Assembly (NCBI GenBank): GCA_015711895.1
Contig: MU158641.1
Location: 1,574-7,897 of the forward strand
Direction of reading: 5' to 3'
Origin: Candidatus Solincola tengchongensis
GTDB taxonomy: Bacteria > Actinomycetota > Geothermincolia > Geothermincolales > RBG-13-55-18
DNA: 6,324 nucleotides
Shown: positions 6,151 through 6,324 of the stretch, piece after piece
How the letters are laid out: every line of letters starts with the position of its first letter
How positions within the stretch are numbered: position 1 is the stretch's first letter
Made by a program: the position numbers and the translations under genes
Notes under the pieces: generated by a model
What the model was told of the DNA's origin: nothing
The model's database searches: none
The model's input: only the letters and a program-made list of their open reading frames with translations

Positions 6151-6324
6151 TTGAAGTCTCGTCCTGAGGACTGCGTGCTGGTGGTGGACTTCGGCGCCCA
6201 GTACGCGCAGCTCATCGCCCGTCGGGTTCGGGAACTCGGCCACTACAGCGAAATCGTTCCGCATCACGCGGACGCCGCCGAAGTCGCGGCCCGGGAGCCG
6301 CTCGCCCTCATCCTCTCCGGCGGG
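6151..6324 (+). CDS. guaA: GMP synthase (glutamine-hydrolysing), 3' partial
   Basis: GuaA converts XMP to GMP using glutamine and ATP, the last step of guanine nucleotide synthesis. Only the first 58 residues are in the window, belonging to the N-terminal class I glutamine amidotransferase domain. VLVVDFGAQYAQLIARRVREL (residues 9-29) is the hallmark GuaA opening, and the visible part ends at LILSGG (53-58), which precedes the GGPxSV motif of this family. The catalytic Cys-His-Glu triad and the ATP-pyrophosphatase domain lie off the right edge. The best start is TTG at 6151, with GGAGAGG at 6141-6147 and GGAGG at 6133-6137 upstream; an in-frame GTG at 6175 would cut just before the first beta strand. 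Its product would use the XMP made by an IMP dehydrogenase, fitting its position after guaB3. Confidence 0.93.
   Translation, partial: MKSRPEDCVLVVDFGAQYAQLIARRVRELGHYSEIVPHHADAAEVAAREPLALILSGG

Noticed and set aside
5388..6215. 275-codon minus-strand open frame over the end of guaB3
   Set aside because: Antisense shadow of guaB3 with Gly/His-rich low-complexity translation and no motif; it also overlaps the guaA start.

Overview
The window reads as a GC-rich, high-coding-density chromosomal segment from a member of the Actinomycetota, probably a deep-branching lineage rather than a classic actinomycete. The reasons are the gene order tsaB-rimI-tsaD-groES-groEL followed by a guaB3-type gene and guaA, a perfect HrcA operator (CIRCE) in front of groES, and a CBS-less IMP dehydrogenase relative that matches the GuaB3 family typical of actinobacteria (also found in cyanobacteria). 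From memory, the same relative order occurs in Mycobacterium tuberculosis and Streptomyces, but there it is spread over many more genes. Assignment below phylum level is not supported by the sequence alone.

Layout. Positions 1-2106 carry a tightly packed + strand operon: the 3' part of tsaB (its start lies off the left edge), rimI (8-nt overlap with tsaB) and tsaD (1-nt gap). TsaB and TsaD are subunits of the machinery that makes the essential tRNA modification t6A, and RimI is an N-terminal protein acetyltransferase that commonly sits between them. Positions 2107-2455 are non-coding: weak hairpins just after tsaD, then a promoter, a perfect CIRCE operator, a second degenerate CIRCE-like site with exactly the same 9-nt spacer, and a leader of about 140 nt. 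Positions 2456-4403 are the groES-groEL chaperonin operon, closed by a very strong intrinsic terminator at 4418-4447.

Positions 4404-4862 are the second non-coding stretch. It holds the terminator, a second small hairpin, two 44/45-identical direct repeats 118 bp apart that can each fold into a hairpin, an AT-rich promoter island with a TTGACA -35 box, and a leader with a GC-rich stem-loop. Positions 4863-6023 encode GuaB3, and 6151 to the right edge is the start of guaA (GMP synthase), so the right half concerns guanine nucleotide synthesis from IMP/XMP.

All real genes are on the + strand. The long minus-strand open frames are codon-bias shadows. I found no RNA gene, mobile element with a transposase, CRISPR array or defence system. 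The window is essentially housekeeping; the points of interest are the doubled CIRCE arrangement, the intergenic repeat pair, the guaB3 leader and the absence of a canonical guaB beside guaB3.
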